Positions 6,473 to 13,934 of a stretch of 14,159 nt of DNA are shown here, piece by piece. Position 1 is the stretch's first letter; every line of letters starts with the position of its first letter. Both the position numbers and the translations under genes were made by a program. The stretch lies in assembly GCA_934561335.1 (NCBI GenBank), contig CAKTGD010000024.1:1-14159 (forward strand). The letters run 5' to 3'. Source of the DNA: an uncultured Oscillospiraceae bacterium. GTDB taxonomy: Bacteria; Bacillota_A; Clostridia; Oscillospirales; Oscillospiraceae. Below the pieces are notes generated by a model. It worked only from the letters and a program-made list of their open reading frames with translations, was not told the DNA's origin and ran no database searches.

Positions 6473-7648
6473 CTGGAAACGAACAAAAAATCTACCCGTC
6501 AAATCTTGCTGCTTATCGCCTCTGCCGTCCTCATGTGGTGGCTGGTTACCCATTTTTCCACGCTCACCGGTTTTTTGCACAGCGTGCTTGACATTCTCTC
6601 CCCCGTCCTCATCGGCCTTGTGCTGGCCTTTATTCTGAACCTTCTGATGTCGCCGCTGGAGCGCTTGTGGAACAAGCTCTTTTTAAGGAATGGCTGCGGC
6701 AAGCCGGCTACGGCACTGCGCCGTCCCATCTGCCTGCTGCTCAGCTTTCTTATTGTGCTGGGCGTCTTTTTCGCCGCGTGCTTCGTGGTGCTGCCCCGTC
6801 TGGGCAGTACGCTGGCAGATATCATCTCCAGCATCTCCGCCTATGTCAAGACGCTGGATGTCCGCTATGAAGACCTCCGCACCGCACTGGAGCAATACGC
6901 CATCTCTCTGCCGGAGATCGATCTTGGCAATAACGATCTTTTTACCAAAATTACGGACTTGCTGGCCAAGGGCGGCTCTGCCCTGCTGAACACCACCATC
7001 GGACTGACCACGTCCGTGTTTTCCGCAGTATTCAGCCTCCTGATGGGCGTTGTTTTTTCCGTATACGTTCTATCGCAGAAGGAAACGCTGGCCCGGCAGC
7101 TGAAAAAGCTGCTGTATGTCACCTTCCCCGCAAAGCGGGTAACGGCGTTTCTGGCCTTTCTCAGCCGCGTCTGCCGTACCTTCTCCCAGTTTGTCACCGG
7201 CCAGATCCTTGAGGCCTTCATTCTTGGCACGCTGGTGCTGCTGGGCATGCTGATCTTTCGTCTGCCCTATGCCTCCGTCATCGCCGTGCTGATCGGCTGT
7301 ACCGCCCTCATTCCCGTGCTGGGCGCGTGGATCGGCGCCATTGTGGGCGCACTGCTGATCCTGCCCGTATCCCTGATGAAGGCCGTCTGGTTTGTGGTCT
7401 TTCTCATCATCCTCCAGCAGATCGAGGGCAACCTCATCTACCCCCATGTTGTGGGAAAATCCGTTGGCCTGCCGGGCATCTGGGTGTTCTTCGCCGTCAT
7501 AATAGGCAGCGGACTGGGCGGCATTGTGGGTATGCTGTTGGGCGTTCCGGTCTGCGCAGTAATCTATGAGGAGCTGCGCCGCACCGTGCATCGCCGCGAA
7601 GCTGCCATCGCCCGCGCCGAGCAGGAGTCTCCGCCACCCCAGACCTGA
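6473..7648 (+). CDS. AI-2E family (DUF20) transporter-like membrane protein, probable CTG start
   Basis: A polytopic inner-membrane protein of about 391 residues, normal for the AI-2E/DUF20 family. The C-terminal half carries the family signature PYASVIAVLIGCTALIPVLG, then QQIEGNLIYPHVVGKSVGLP (about 315-334) and a glycine-rich final helix. About eight helices are visible, with a soluble stretch around 120-165. Members have been linked to autoinducer-2 export or Na+/H+ exchange; substrate here is unknown. No in-frame ATG or GTG exists between the rsmA stop and the first helix. The first ordinary start, TTG 6506, has no ribosome binding site and would remove the basic head. CTG 6473 has AAGGGA (6462-6467) 5 nt upstream and yields ETNKKSTRQILLLIA, a plausible cytoplasmic N-terminus. 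The end is certain; the start is an inference. Confidence 0.88.
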   Translation: METNKKSTRQILLLIASAVLMWWLVTHFSTLTGFLHSVLDILSPVLIGLVLAFILNLLMSPLERLWNKLFLRNGCGKPATALRRPICLLLSFLIVLGVFFAACFVVLPRLGSTLADIISSISAYVKTLDVRYEDLRTALEQYAISLPEIDLGNNDLFTKITDLLAKGGSALLNTTIGLTTSVFSAVFSLLMGVVFSVYVLSQKETLARQLKKLLYVTFPAKRVTAFLAFLSRVCRTFSQFVTGQILEAFILGTLVLLGMLIFRLPYASVIAVLIGCTALIPVLGAWIGAIVGALLILPVSLMKAVWFVVFLIILQQIEGNLIYPHVVGKSVGLPGIWVFFAVIIGSGLGGIVGMLLGVPVCAVIYEELRRTVHRREAAIARAEQESPPPQT

Positions 7649-7701
7649 TGTCCCTCCGCCGCCGTTTGCGTCGGCGCATCCGCGCCCGTCGTCTCATATG
7701 G

Positions 7702-7731
7702 AAAAAGCCGCCAAAATCAGGCGGCTTTTTT
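7702..7731 (+). terminator. Intrinsic terminator after the AI-2E-type gene
   Basis: AAAAAGCCGCC (7702-7712) pairs with GGCGGCTTTTT (7720-7730) around a 7-base loop, and six T (7726-7731) close the structure. It ends the upstream unit just before a strong promoter. Confidence 0.93.
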
Positions 7732-7748
7732 GCTTCTCTGGGGCAAAC

Positions 7749-7777
7749 TTGACAAAATTTCAGGAAACTGGTATACT
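7749..7777 (+). promoter_or_regulatory. Near-consensus sigma-A promoter of the 3D-domain gene
   Basis: A perfect TTGACA (7749-7754) and TATACT (7772-7777) are separated by 17 nt, and TG at 7769-7770 adds an extended -10. It is the strongest promoter in the window. Transcription should begin near 7784, giving a leader of roughly 65 nt before the ATG at 7851. Confidence 0.92.
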
Positions 7778-7850
7778 TTGTGGCGTATTTTTCCACTTTG
7801 CCGTTCTTCGCGGTTTACCGCATCGGCCATGTGGATATCATCGAGGTATT

Positions 7851-9155
7851 ATGAAAGAACGTATACAACAACTTCTGCCCAACATCAAGTTTGCCTGGCG
7901 CTATGTGCGGGACGGCTGGAACACCCTTGGCCAAACCGAGGAGATACGGGCACTCCGGCGGGCTTTCCGCGTATTCTGGTGGCGTCTTGGCGACGTATTT
8001 GTGATGCTGGGCCGCATCCTGTGGGCGTGGTTTCTCAACACCCGCATGGTGCGTTCCGCCCGGGCATGGTGGCAGCGCACCAAAAGGGCGGTCTGGGAGC
8101 TGCCTCAGTATCAGTTCCTGCGCCGCTTTTTCACCAAGCTGAAAGCGCATGTCTGGATGCGTTGGCTTACCGGGCTGGTGCTGACGCTCCTGCTCTTCCT
8201 CCCCTGGTGCCTGTCCGACACCACCGTAAAAACCTATACCTATCTGGTCGTCACGGAAGATTCCACCGCTCTGGTGGATGGCTATCCCGATTTCACCTAT
8301 GATAGCGACCTTTTGCGCATCCGTGACGAACAGGGAGGCGACGCCCAGATCATTCTTACCGAGGGTCAGACGGTGGTCATCCGCCACGGTGACCAGATCA
8401 TGACGGCGGAGGCCTATCATGAAACGGTGCAGAATCTTCTCAAGCGCCTTGATATCCGCGTTGCCGCAGACGAGATGATCGGCGTCAACGATACAGGGCT
8501 GAAGCTGCTGATCCACATCAGCGACGAGCTGCGCTGCCGCCGCCGGGAGACCTCGGTGGACACCTACAAGACCAAGGTTCTTTACGATTACCTTCTGCCC
8601 TATGGCGAGCATGTGATCCTGCAAGAAGGCGTACCCGGCACCACCACCGACACCTATGACGATGTATACCGCAGCGGTGAAATGGTCAACACCGTGTTGG
8701 TAGATCGCAGTGACAGCACGGCCAAGGCGCAGATCATCGTCTATGGCCGCCTTGTCAAGGAGGTGGAGCGGGATGACCGTATCGCCCGGGACGTGCCCTA
8801 TGGCGGCGGCTCCAGCGGCGGTTATCTGGTGTTCCAGTCCGGATACAGTATGACGTATCATGACAAGGTCATCTGTAACTCCACCGCCTATTACAGCGGC
8901 GGCGAAAAGGGCGCTGCCTTTACCACCTCCACCGGCCACGCCGTTGGTCTGGGCATCATTGCCGCTGACCCCAAAACCTTCCCCTATCACTCCCGCATGT
9001 TCATTCAGAGCGTGGGCGGCGGCAAGGTTTACGGCATCGGTCAGGTCGAGGACACCGGCGGCATGAAGGGCAACGTTGTGGACCTATGGTTCCCCACATA
9101 TGCCGACTGTGTGGTATGGGGCCGCCGCAACGTGACCTGCTGGCTGCTGGACTGA
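7851..9155 (+). CDS. Membrane-anchored YabE-like protein with DUF348/G5-like region and C-terminal 3D domain
   Basis: A 434-residue cell-envelope protein. The first 100 residues are basic and Trp/Arg-rich and should be cytoplasmic. One transmembrane helix follows (about 104-122, WLTGLVLTLLLFLPW), so the rest is outside. Residues 125-230 resemble DUF348 repeats, and about 235-300 resemble a G5 domain (EGVPGTTTDTYDDVYRSGEM). The C-terminal 3D domain (about 342-434) keeps the three aspartates: D373 in IIAADPKT, D401 in EDTGGMKGN and D411 in VVDLWF. This double-psi beta barrel is related to the catalytic domain of MltA-type lytic transglycosylases, so peptidoglycan cleavage is the likely role. 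The ATG is the first in frame after the promoter, though its GAGG is only 4 nt away, which may weaken translation. The helix looks like an uncleaved anchor. The gene ends at a shared terminator. Confidence 0.9.
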   Translation: MKERIQQLLPNIKFAWRYVRDGWNTLGQTEEIRALRRAFRVFWWRLGDVFVMLGRILWAWFLNTRMVRSARAWWQRTKRAVWELPQYQFLRRFFTKLKAHVWMRWLTGLVLTLLLFLPWCLSDTTVKTYTYLVVTEDSTALVDGYPDFTYDSDLLRIRDEQGGDAQIILTEGQTVVIRHGDQIMTAEAYHETVQNLLKRLDIRVAADEMIGVNDTGLKLLIHISDELRCRRRETSVDTYKTKVLYDYLLPYGEHVILQEGVPGTTTDTYDDVYRSGEMVNTVLVDRSDSTAKAQIIVYGRLVKEVERDDRIARDVPYGGGSSGGYLVFQSGYSMTYHDKVICNSTAYYSGGEKGAAFTTSTGHAVGLGIIAADPKTFPYHSRMFIQSVGGGKVYGIGQVEDTGGMKGNVVDLWFPTYADCVVWGRRNVTCWLLD

Positions 9156-9191
9156 GCCATGCAAATACCCCTGCCGCAGTTTTCAGGATAT

Positions 9192-9227
9192 AAAAACGAT
9201 CCGATCAAACCTGATCGGATCGTTTTT
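9192..9227. terminator. Bidirectional terminator, 16-bp perfect stem
   Basis: AAAAACGATCCGATCA (9192-9207) and its exact reverse complement (9212-9227) flank a 4-base loop (AACC). The A-tract and T-tract at the two ends make it work on both strands. It lies between the convergent 3D-domain and EamA genes. Confidence 0.93.
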
Positions 9228-9295
9228 CTCATTCTATGGGCCGTCTTTCCAAAGGCGATGATCGTCAGATACCGCCCACTCTCGGAAATGCCGCC

Positions 9296-10207
9296 TCAGA
9301 CCTTTGCCTTTTCAGGGAACTGGATCTGCGCCAGAATTACCGCGGCAAACATCACCGCGCAGCCAATGTACTCGCGGACGGTCATCTGCTGGTGCAGGAT
9401 AATCACCCCGGCAATCACCGCGAATACGCTCTCCAGACTCAGCAGGATGGTGACCACCGTGGGGTTGGAATCCTTCTGCGCCAGAATCTGCAAGGTATAG
9501 CCTACGCCGCAGGAAAACACGCCCACATACAGCAGCGGCAGAATGCAGGAGAGAATGGCGGCAAAGTCCACCGTCTCAAAAATAAACATGCAGACCGCCG
9601 AGATGGTTCCCGCAAACAGGAATTGCAGGCAGCTGAGCTTCACACCGTCGCAGAATCCGGTGAAATAATCAATCACCAGAATATGTACCGCAAAGCACAC
9701 GGCACACATCAAAACCAGGAAATCGCCGGGAGCCAGCGAAAAGTCGCCCTTGATGCACAACAGATACAGCGCCACAACGCTGCATACCACGGCGATCCAA
9801 GTGGGCAAATTCACCTTCCGCTTGAAAAACAGGCCGAACACCGGCACCAGCACCACATACAGCGCCGTGATAAAGCCCGCCTTGCCGGCCTCGGTACCGG
9901 CCACAAGACCCGCCTGCTGGAAGTTGGAGGCGATGGCCAGCGCCGCGCCGCAGCACAGGCCGCCCAGCCACAGTCTTTTGTTGGCAGCCTTGCGCTGAAT
10001 CGCTGTCAGACTGGGTTTGTCTTTCTTCAGCTTGTCGCTGATGAAAATAACCACCAGCAGCGTCAGCACCGCGATAAAGTAGCGCGCAGCATTAAACGCA
10101 AACGTTCCGATTGCATCGGCGCACATGTCCTGCGCCACAAACGCCGTACCCCAGATAAACGCAGCCAGAATGGGAAATACCACCTGACGGACTTGATTGT
10201 GCTTCAT
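9296..10207 (-). CDS. EamA/DMT family transporter
   Basis: A 303-residue inner-membrane protein with about ten hydrophobic helices and two EamA halves, the normal size for the drug/metabolite transporter superfamily. The first half opens with VVFPILAAFIWGTAFVAQD, where WGTAFVAQ is a typical first-helix motif, and the second half begins near DFLVLMCAVCFAVHILVI. The segment LLSLESVFAVIAGVIILHQQ matches the conserved penultimate-helix region of EamA proteins. The substrate cannot be told; relatives export amino acids, nucleosides or other metabolites. AAAGGA lies 9 nt before the ATG. The gene begins 33 nt after plsY with no promoter or terminator seen in the gap, so it is probably the last gene of the DUF512-der-plsY operon. 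Any functional link to those genes is unknown. Confidence 0.92.
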   Translation of the reverse strand: MKHNQVRQVVFPILAAFIWGTAFVAQDMCADAIGTFAFNAARYFIAVLTLLVVIFISDKLKKDKPSLTAIQRKAANKRLWLGGLCCGAALAIASNFQQAGLVAGTEAGKAGFITALYVVLVPVFGLFFKRKVNLPTWIAVVCSVVALYLLCIKGDFSLAPGDFLVLMCAVCFAVHILVIDYFTGFCDGVKLSCLQFLFAGTISAVCMFIFETVDFAAILSCILPLLYVGVFSCGVGYTLQILAQKDSNPTVVTILLSLESVFAVIAGVIILHQQMTVREYIGCAVMFAAVILAQIQFPEKAKV

Positions 10208-10240
10208 TGTGAATAATCCTTTCTCCCCATAAGGTCATCA

Positions 10241-10879
10241 TTAGTTTTCTTTCGGCGGGCCGGAATGCCATTGGAATTTTCGCTCCGTTCCGTGAATTAA
10301 GCGGTTAATATTCTCCCGATGACACCAGACCACCAGCGCAGAGATCATAAAAGCCAGCACCGTATACAGCCAGTTGTGGCCATAGAACAAAAATACGGAA
10401 ACGGTCAGGCTCACACCTGCGAACACGGAGCCAAGGGATACATACTTACTCAGCAGCCACAGCACCGCAAACAGCCCCCAGGCAGTCAGGCCCACCTTCC
10501 AGCCCAGCATCCACGCCAGCGTGCCGCCGCACAGGATGCCCTTTCCGCCCTTGAATCCATAAAAAGCGGGAAACATATGCCCCAGCTCACAGCCGATCCC
10601 GGCCAGCAGCAGGCCCAGCGTCCAATCGCGGCACACAAAATAAAACAGATAGCCGCCGATAAGGCCCGCCACCACCGTCTTTCCCATGTCGCAGGCAATC
10701 ACACCCAGCGCATACTTCGCGCCATAGGTGCGGTAAAAATTGGTCAGGCCCGCATTGCCGCTGCCGTGGGTGCGCACATCATCCTTGATGATAAAATGTG
10801 AGATCACCACTGCACCGTTAAAGCAGCCCAGCAAATAAGACACCAGCAGCGTCAGCGCCACGCAAAATACGATGCTCAT
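10241..10879 (-). CDS. plsY: Acyl-phosphate:glycerol-3-phosphate acyltransferase PlsY
   Basis: Integral membrane enzyme that moves an acyl chain from acyl-phosphate (made by PlsX) onto position 1 of glycerol-3-phosphate, the first committed step of phospholipid synthesis in most Gram-positive bacteria. The protein has 212 residues, normal for PlsY. Visible motifs are VSYLLGCFNGAVVISH (13-28), HGSGNAGLTNFYRTYG (38-53), GHMFPAFYGFKGGKG (100-114) and HRENINRLIHGTERK (187-201). The first motif usually reads like YLLGSIPF/S; here the central residues are CFNG, a variant of unknown effect. Several hydrophobic helices are visible. Its ATG shares one base with the der stop (TGATG), so translation is coupled to der. 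Confidence 0.95.
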   Translation of the reverse strand: MSIVFCVALTLLVSYLLGCFNGAVVISHFIIKDDVRTHGSGNAGLTNFYRTYGAKYALGVIACDMGKTVVAGLIGGYLFYFVCRDWTLGLLLAGIGCELGHMFPAFYGFKGGKGILCGGTLAWMLGWKVGLTAWGLFAVLWLLSKYVSLGSVFAGVSLTVSVFLFYGHNWLYTVLAFMISALVVWCHRENINRLIHGTERKFQWHSGPPKEN

Positions 10880-12207
10880 CAGCCCTCATCCTCTCCCTTC
10901 TGCCGGATGGTCATGATAATGGGCGTTCCCTCCAGGCCGAATACGCTGCGGATCTGGTTCTCCAGATACCGCCGGTAGGAGAAATGGAACAGCTTCTTAT
11001 CGTTGCAGAACACCACAAAATGGGGCGGCTTGATCCCCACCTGCGTCATATAGTAGATTTTCAGGCGGCGGCCCTTGTCCGTCGGCGGCTGCACGCGGGT
11101 CTGTGCATCAGCCAGTACGCTGTTGAGCATACCGGTGGTAATCCGCATGGACGCCTGATCGTTGACATAGTTAATCAGTTCAAACAGCCGGTTCACCCGC
11201 TGTCCTGTCAGGGCGGAGATAAATACAATGGGCGCATAGGGCATAAAGCTGAGGTCGCGGCGCACATTCTCGCGCATACGATCCATGGTCTTGTCGTCCT
11301 TTTCCACCGCATCCCACTTGTTGACCACGATGATGCAGGCCTTTCCCGCCTCATGGGCAAGTCCTGCCACCTTGGTGTCCTGTTCGGTCACGCCATCGTT
11401 GGCGTCGATCATAATGAGGCACACATCGCTGCGCTCAATCGCCATGGTGGCCCGCAGAACGCTGTATTTCTCAATATTGTCATCCACCTTGGACTTTTTC
11501 CGCATACCGGCGGTATCGATAAAATTATACTTGCCCTGCCCATTCTCAAAATAGCTGTCGATTGCGTCACGGGTGGTGCCCGCCACATTGCTGACGATCA
11601 CCCGCTGCTCACCCAGAATCTTGTTGGTCAGGCTGGACTTGCCCACATTGGGCTTGCCGATGATGGCCACCTGAATCACATCGGACGTATCCTCCTCGTC
11701 CTCCTCGGGCGGAAAGTACTTCAGGCACTCATCCAGCAAATCGCCGGTGCCGTGTCCGTGCACAGCCGACACCGCGACCGGGTCTCCCAGACCCAGATTG
11801 TAAAACTCATAGAAATCGGGGTCCACCGTACCTGTGGCGTCCATTTTATTGACCGCCAGCACGATCGGCTTTCTGCTGCGCTGCAGCATTCCCGCCACCT
11901 CCTGATCGGCGGCGGTCATACCGGTTTTGATATCGGTGACAAAAATGATGACCGTGGCATTATCAATGGCGATCTGGGCCTGTTCGCGCATGAAAGAGAG
12001 GATCTGGTTGTCGGTGCTCGGTTCAATACCGCCGGTATCCACCAGCCGGAACTTGCGGCCCAGCCACTCGCTCTCGCCGTAAATACGGTCGCGCGTCACG
12101 CCGGGCGTATCCTCCACGATACTCAGCCGCCGCCCGATCAGCTTATTAAACAGCATGGACTTGCCCACATTGGGCCGTCCTACGATTGCAATCAAGGGTT
12201 TTGCCAT
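10879..12207 (-). CDS. der: Ribosome biogenesis GTPase Der (EngA)
   Basis: Essential tandem GTPase needed for late maturation of the 50S subunit. The protein has 442 residues, normal length. The first G domain shows GRPNVGKS (10-17), DTGG (57-60) and NKMD (120-123). An acidic linker around 166-174 (PPEEDEEDTSD) leads to the second G domain, with GKPNVGKS (184-191), DTAGMRKKSKV (231-241) and NKWD (296-299). The C-terminal 100 or so residues form the KH-like domain, including GRRLKIYYMTQVG and a basic tail. The ribosome binding site GGAGGG overlaps the last codons and stop of the DUF512 gene; only 4 nt separate the genes. The der stop overlaps the plsY start by one base. A der-plsY arrangement next to a DUF512 gene is, from general knowledge, common in clostridia, and the tight packing points to one transcript. 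Confidence 0.98.
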   Translation of the reverse strand: MAKPLIAIVGRPNVGKSMLFNKLIGRRLSIVEDTPGVTRDRIYGESEWLGRKFRLVDTGGIEPSTDNQILSFMREQAQIAIDNATVIIFVTDIKTGMTAADQEVAGMLQRSRKPIVLAVNKMDATGTVDPDFYEFYNLGLGDPVAVSAVHGHGTGDLLDECLKYFPPEEDEEDTSDVIQVAIIGKPNVGKSSLTNKILGEQRVIVSNVAGTTRDAIDSYFENGQGKYNFIDTAGMRKKSKVDDNIEKYSVLRATMAIERSDVCLIMIDANDGVTEQDTKVAGLAHEAGKACIIVVNKWDAVEKDDKTMDRMRENVRRDLSFMPYAPIVFISALTGQRVNRLFELINYVNDQASMRITTGMLNSVLADAQTRVQPPTDKGRRLKIYYMTQVGIKPPHFVVFCNDKKLFHFSYRRYLENQIRSVFGLEGTPIIMTIRQKGEDEG

Positions 12208-12211
12208 TGTC

Positions 12212-13513
12212 TTATCCCTCCGTTTCCAAAATAGCGTCCAGCAGCTCGCCGCCGTCAGCCCCCACGATCCGCACCGGGCTGCCCAGCTCCTGCGACAGCC
12301 TGTCCACCGTGTAATCGTCCAAAAACACCGTTTCTCCGTGGCGCAGCATGTGCACCGGCAGCAGCACCCGCCGTCCGTCCACTCTGCCCTTCAGCTGCGC
12401 GGCGATATCCTGCCCCGTCAGCAAACCGGCCACATCGATCGTATGGCCGAAGAAATCGTTTTTCACCGCATGGACCCGTGCGTCCAACCGCGGGAAATAA
12501 GCCATTGCCCTGTCCATCAGCTCCTGCAAAAAGGGGGCGGCGGCAGTGCCCGTGGCGATGGTAATGGGGCCGGGCGAAGCGCCGGGATCCTCCATGCGCA
12601 TAGCGCCGAGGAATTCCTGTTCCAGCAGACGCAGCATACCCACGCCGTTTTCCAGCTGGCGATAGCCCTCATAGTAATCCTCGCCGGGAAGCTCCATTCT
12701 GGCCCGCAAAAACAGCTCATCCGCACAGAAAAAGCGGCGCGTCCCGAAACGGCGCAGGTTTTCCTGTCCGAAGGCTTCGGCATCGGCAATGATCTGCCGG
12801 GCACACGCGCTGTCCACCGGGGTCAGCTTGGCCAGTCCCTTCCGATACTTGGTGATACCGACCGGTACCAGTGAGCAGCTGGAAAACTGCCATTCCGTCA
12901 GATCCCGCAGTGTACGCCGCAGCTGCTCGCCGTCATTCCATCCCGGACAGATCACGATCTGGCCGTTCATCACGATCCCGGCTTTGCAGAATGCCTTGAT
13001 ATATTCCAGCGACCGCTCGGCATCCTTATTGCCCAGCAGCGTACAGTGCAGCTGCGGGTCCGTGGCATGAACCGAGACGTTGATGGGGCTGATGTGCAGA
13101 TCAATGATCCGCTGTGCCTCCCGCTCGGAAAGGTTGGTCAGCGTGGTATAGTTGCCCAGCAGAAAGCTCAGGCGCTCATCATCGTCCTTGATATATAGGG
13201 ACGGGCGCATATGGGGCGGCATCTGATCCACAAAGCAGAACAGGCAGTGGTTGGCACACTGGTGCATCTCGTCCATCAGATAGGTCTGAAAATTCAATCC
13301 CAGATCCTGCCCCTCCGGCTTTCGGATGGTAACCGTGCGCACATGGTCATCCCGGCGCAGACGCAGCACCGTTTTGGGATCATAGCCGTAAAACCGGTAG
13401 TCCAGCACGTCCACGATCTTGTGGCCGTTGATCTCCAGCAGCTGCTCCCCCACGGTGATCCCGGCCTTTTCCGCCGGGGAATGAGGGTCTATGGATGTGA
13501 TGACGGTACTCAT
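12212..13513 (-). CDS. DUF512/PDZ radical SAM protein of unknown function
   Basis: A 433-residue protein with three parts. An N-terminal PDZ-like segment comes first (about 1-65, SPAEKAGITVGEQLLEINGH). A radical SAM region follows with a CX3CX2C cluster motif in CANHCLFCFVDQMP (C86, C90, C93), matching the TIGR03279-type family. A DUF512 C-terminal domain completes it, with FFCADELFLRARMELPG and YRQLENGVGM (about 261-294) and a TG-rich segment near 320. The intact motif predicts a [4Fe-4S] cluster that cleaves S-adenosylmethionine, but no substrate is known. The start at 13513 follows AGGAGAG and a good promoter; longer in-frame starts up to 13882 would run antisense through rpmF and are rejected. 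It is the first gene of the operon leading to der, 4 nt away, which hints at a role near ribosome assembly or translation; that is inference only. Confidence 0.92.
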   Translation of the reverse strand: MSTVITSIDPHSPAEKAGITVGEQLLEINGHKIVDVLDYRFYGYDPKTVLRLRRDDHVRTVTIRKPEGQDLGLNFQTYLMDEMHQCANHCLFCFVDQMPPHMRPSLYIKDDDERLSFLLGNYTTLTNLSEREAQRIIDLHISPINVSVHATDPQLHCTLLGNKDAERSLEYIKAFCKAGIVMNGQIVICPGWNDGEQLRRTLRDLTEWQFSSCSLVPVGITKYRKGLAKLTPVDSACARQIIADAEAFGQENLRRFGTRRFFCADELFLRARMELPGEDYYEGYRQLENGVGMLRLLEQEFLGAMRMEDPGASPGPITIATGTAAAPFLQELMDRAMAYFPRLDARVHAVKNDFFGHTIDVAGLLTGQDIAAQLKGRVDGRRVLLPVHMLRHGETVFLDDYTVDRLSQELGSPVRIVGADGGELLDAILETEG

Positions 13514-13562
13514 GGTGAAAGCTCTCCTGTAAAATGGCGCATGGCCGCATAGTAACTTAATC

Positions 13563-13591
13563 ATTATAGCGATTTTTCCCTCTATACGCAA
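13563..13591 (-). promoter_or_regulatory. Sigma-A type promoter of the DUF512-der-plsY operon
   Basis: Read on the minus strand, TTGCGT (13591-13586) and a perfect TATAAT (13568-13563) are separated by 17 nt. Transcription would begin near 13556, about 43 nt ahead of the DUF512 start. It lies just after the rpmF terminator, so this operon appears independent of rpmF. Confidence 0.82.
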
Positions 13592-13615
13592 GATATAAAG
13601 CAAAAAATCTGTTAA

Positions 13616-13654
13616 AAGCAAAAAAGTAAGGAGGGAAGATAGCTCTTCCCTCCT
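13616..13654 (-). terminator. Intrinsic terminator of rpmF
   Basis: Arms 13629-13639 and 13644-13654 pair perfectly over 11 bp (AGGAGGGAAGA on the plus strand) around a 4-base loop. On the minus strand the stem is followed by a T-rich run (TACTTTTTTGCTTTT). It begins 22 nt after the rpmF stop. Confidence 0.88.
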
Positions 13655-13676
13655 AACAAGGACACACGTCGATGAC

Positions 13677-13874
13677 TTACTTGCCAGCGGCCACGGACTT
13701 GATCTCCTTGACCTGACGGCCATTGTAGGTACCGCATTCCGGGCACATTCTGTGAGGCAGATGCAGCGCACCACACTTGGGGCATGCCACCAGACCGGGA
13801 GTCGCCAGCTTCCAAACGGAGCTGCGTCTCTTATTGCGTCTTTGCTTCGATACTTTTCCCTTAGGGACTGCCAT
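13677..13874 (-). CDS. rpmF: 50S ribosomal protein L32, zinc-finger (C+) form
   Basis: A 65-residue ribosomal protein of the large subunit. It begins MAVPKGKVSKQRRNKRRSS, typical of L32, followed by the zinc ribbon CPKC and CPEC joined by a 9-residue loop that includes LPHRMCP. All four cysteines are present, so this is the zinc-binding form rather than the cysteine-free paralogue made under zinc limitation. AGGAGGT lies 6-7 nt ahead of the ATG. The gene follows the DUF177 gene by 60 nt, the usual order in bacteria, and ends at its own hairpin terminator. Confidence 0.98.
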   Translation of the reverse strand: MAVPKGKVSKQRRNKRRSSVWKLATPGLVACPKCGALHLPHRMCPECGTYNGRQVKEIKSVAAGK

Positions 13875-13934
13875 GTTGACACCTCCTTGGTCTTTTAACT
13901 GCCGTGAGCAGTAGTATAATAGTTCAGCTTCCGC

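Noticed and set aside
7648..7752. 34-codon Arg-rich ORF starting in the TGATG overlap with the AI-2E-type gene stop (MSLRRRLRRRIRARR...)
   Set aside because: The TGATG overlap invites coupling, but there is no ribosome binding site and the second half is the translated terminator hairpin (KKPPKSGGFF), a well-known artefact of such hairpins.
10984..12234. Long open frame (416 codons) on the plus strand opposite der
   Set aside because: It is antisense to an unmistakable Der protein and its translation is rich in His, Ile and Val without domain signatures. Similar shadows lie at 3204-4112 and 9236-10216.
13514..13882. N-terminal extension of the DUF512 gene by about 120 codons
   Set aside because: The extension would run through the operon promoter, the rpmF terminator and rpmF itself. 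The ATG at 13513 has a proper ribosome binding site and begins a typical PDZ segment.
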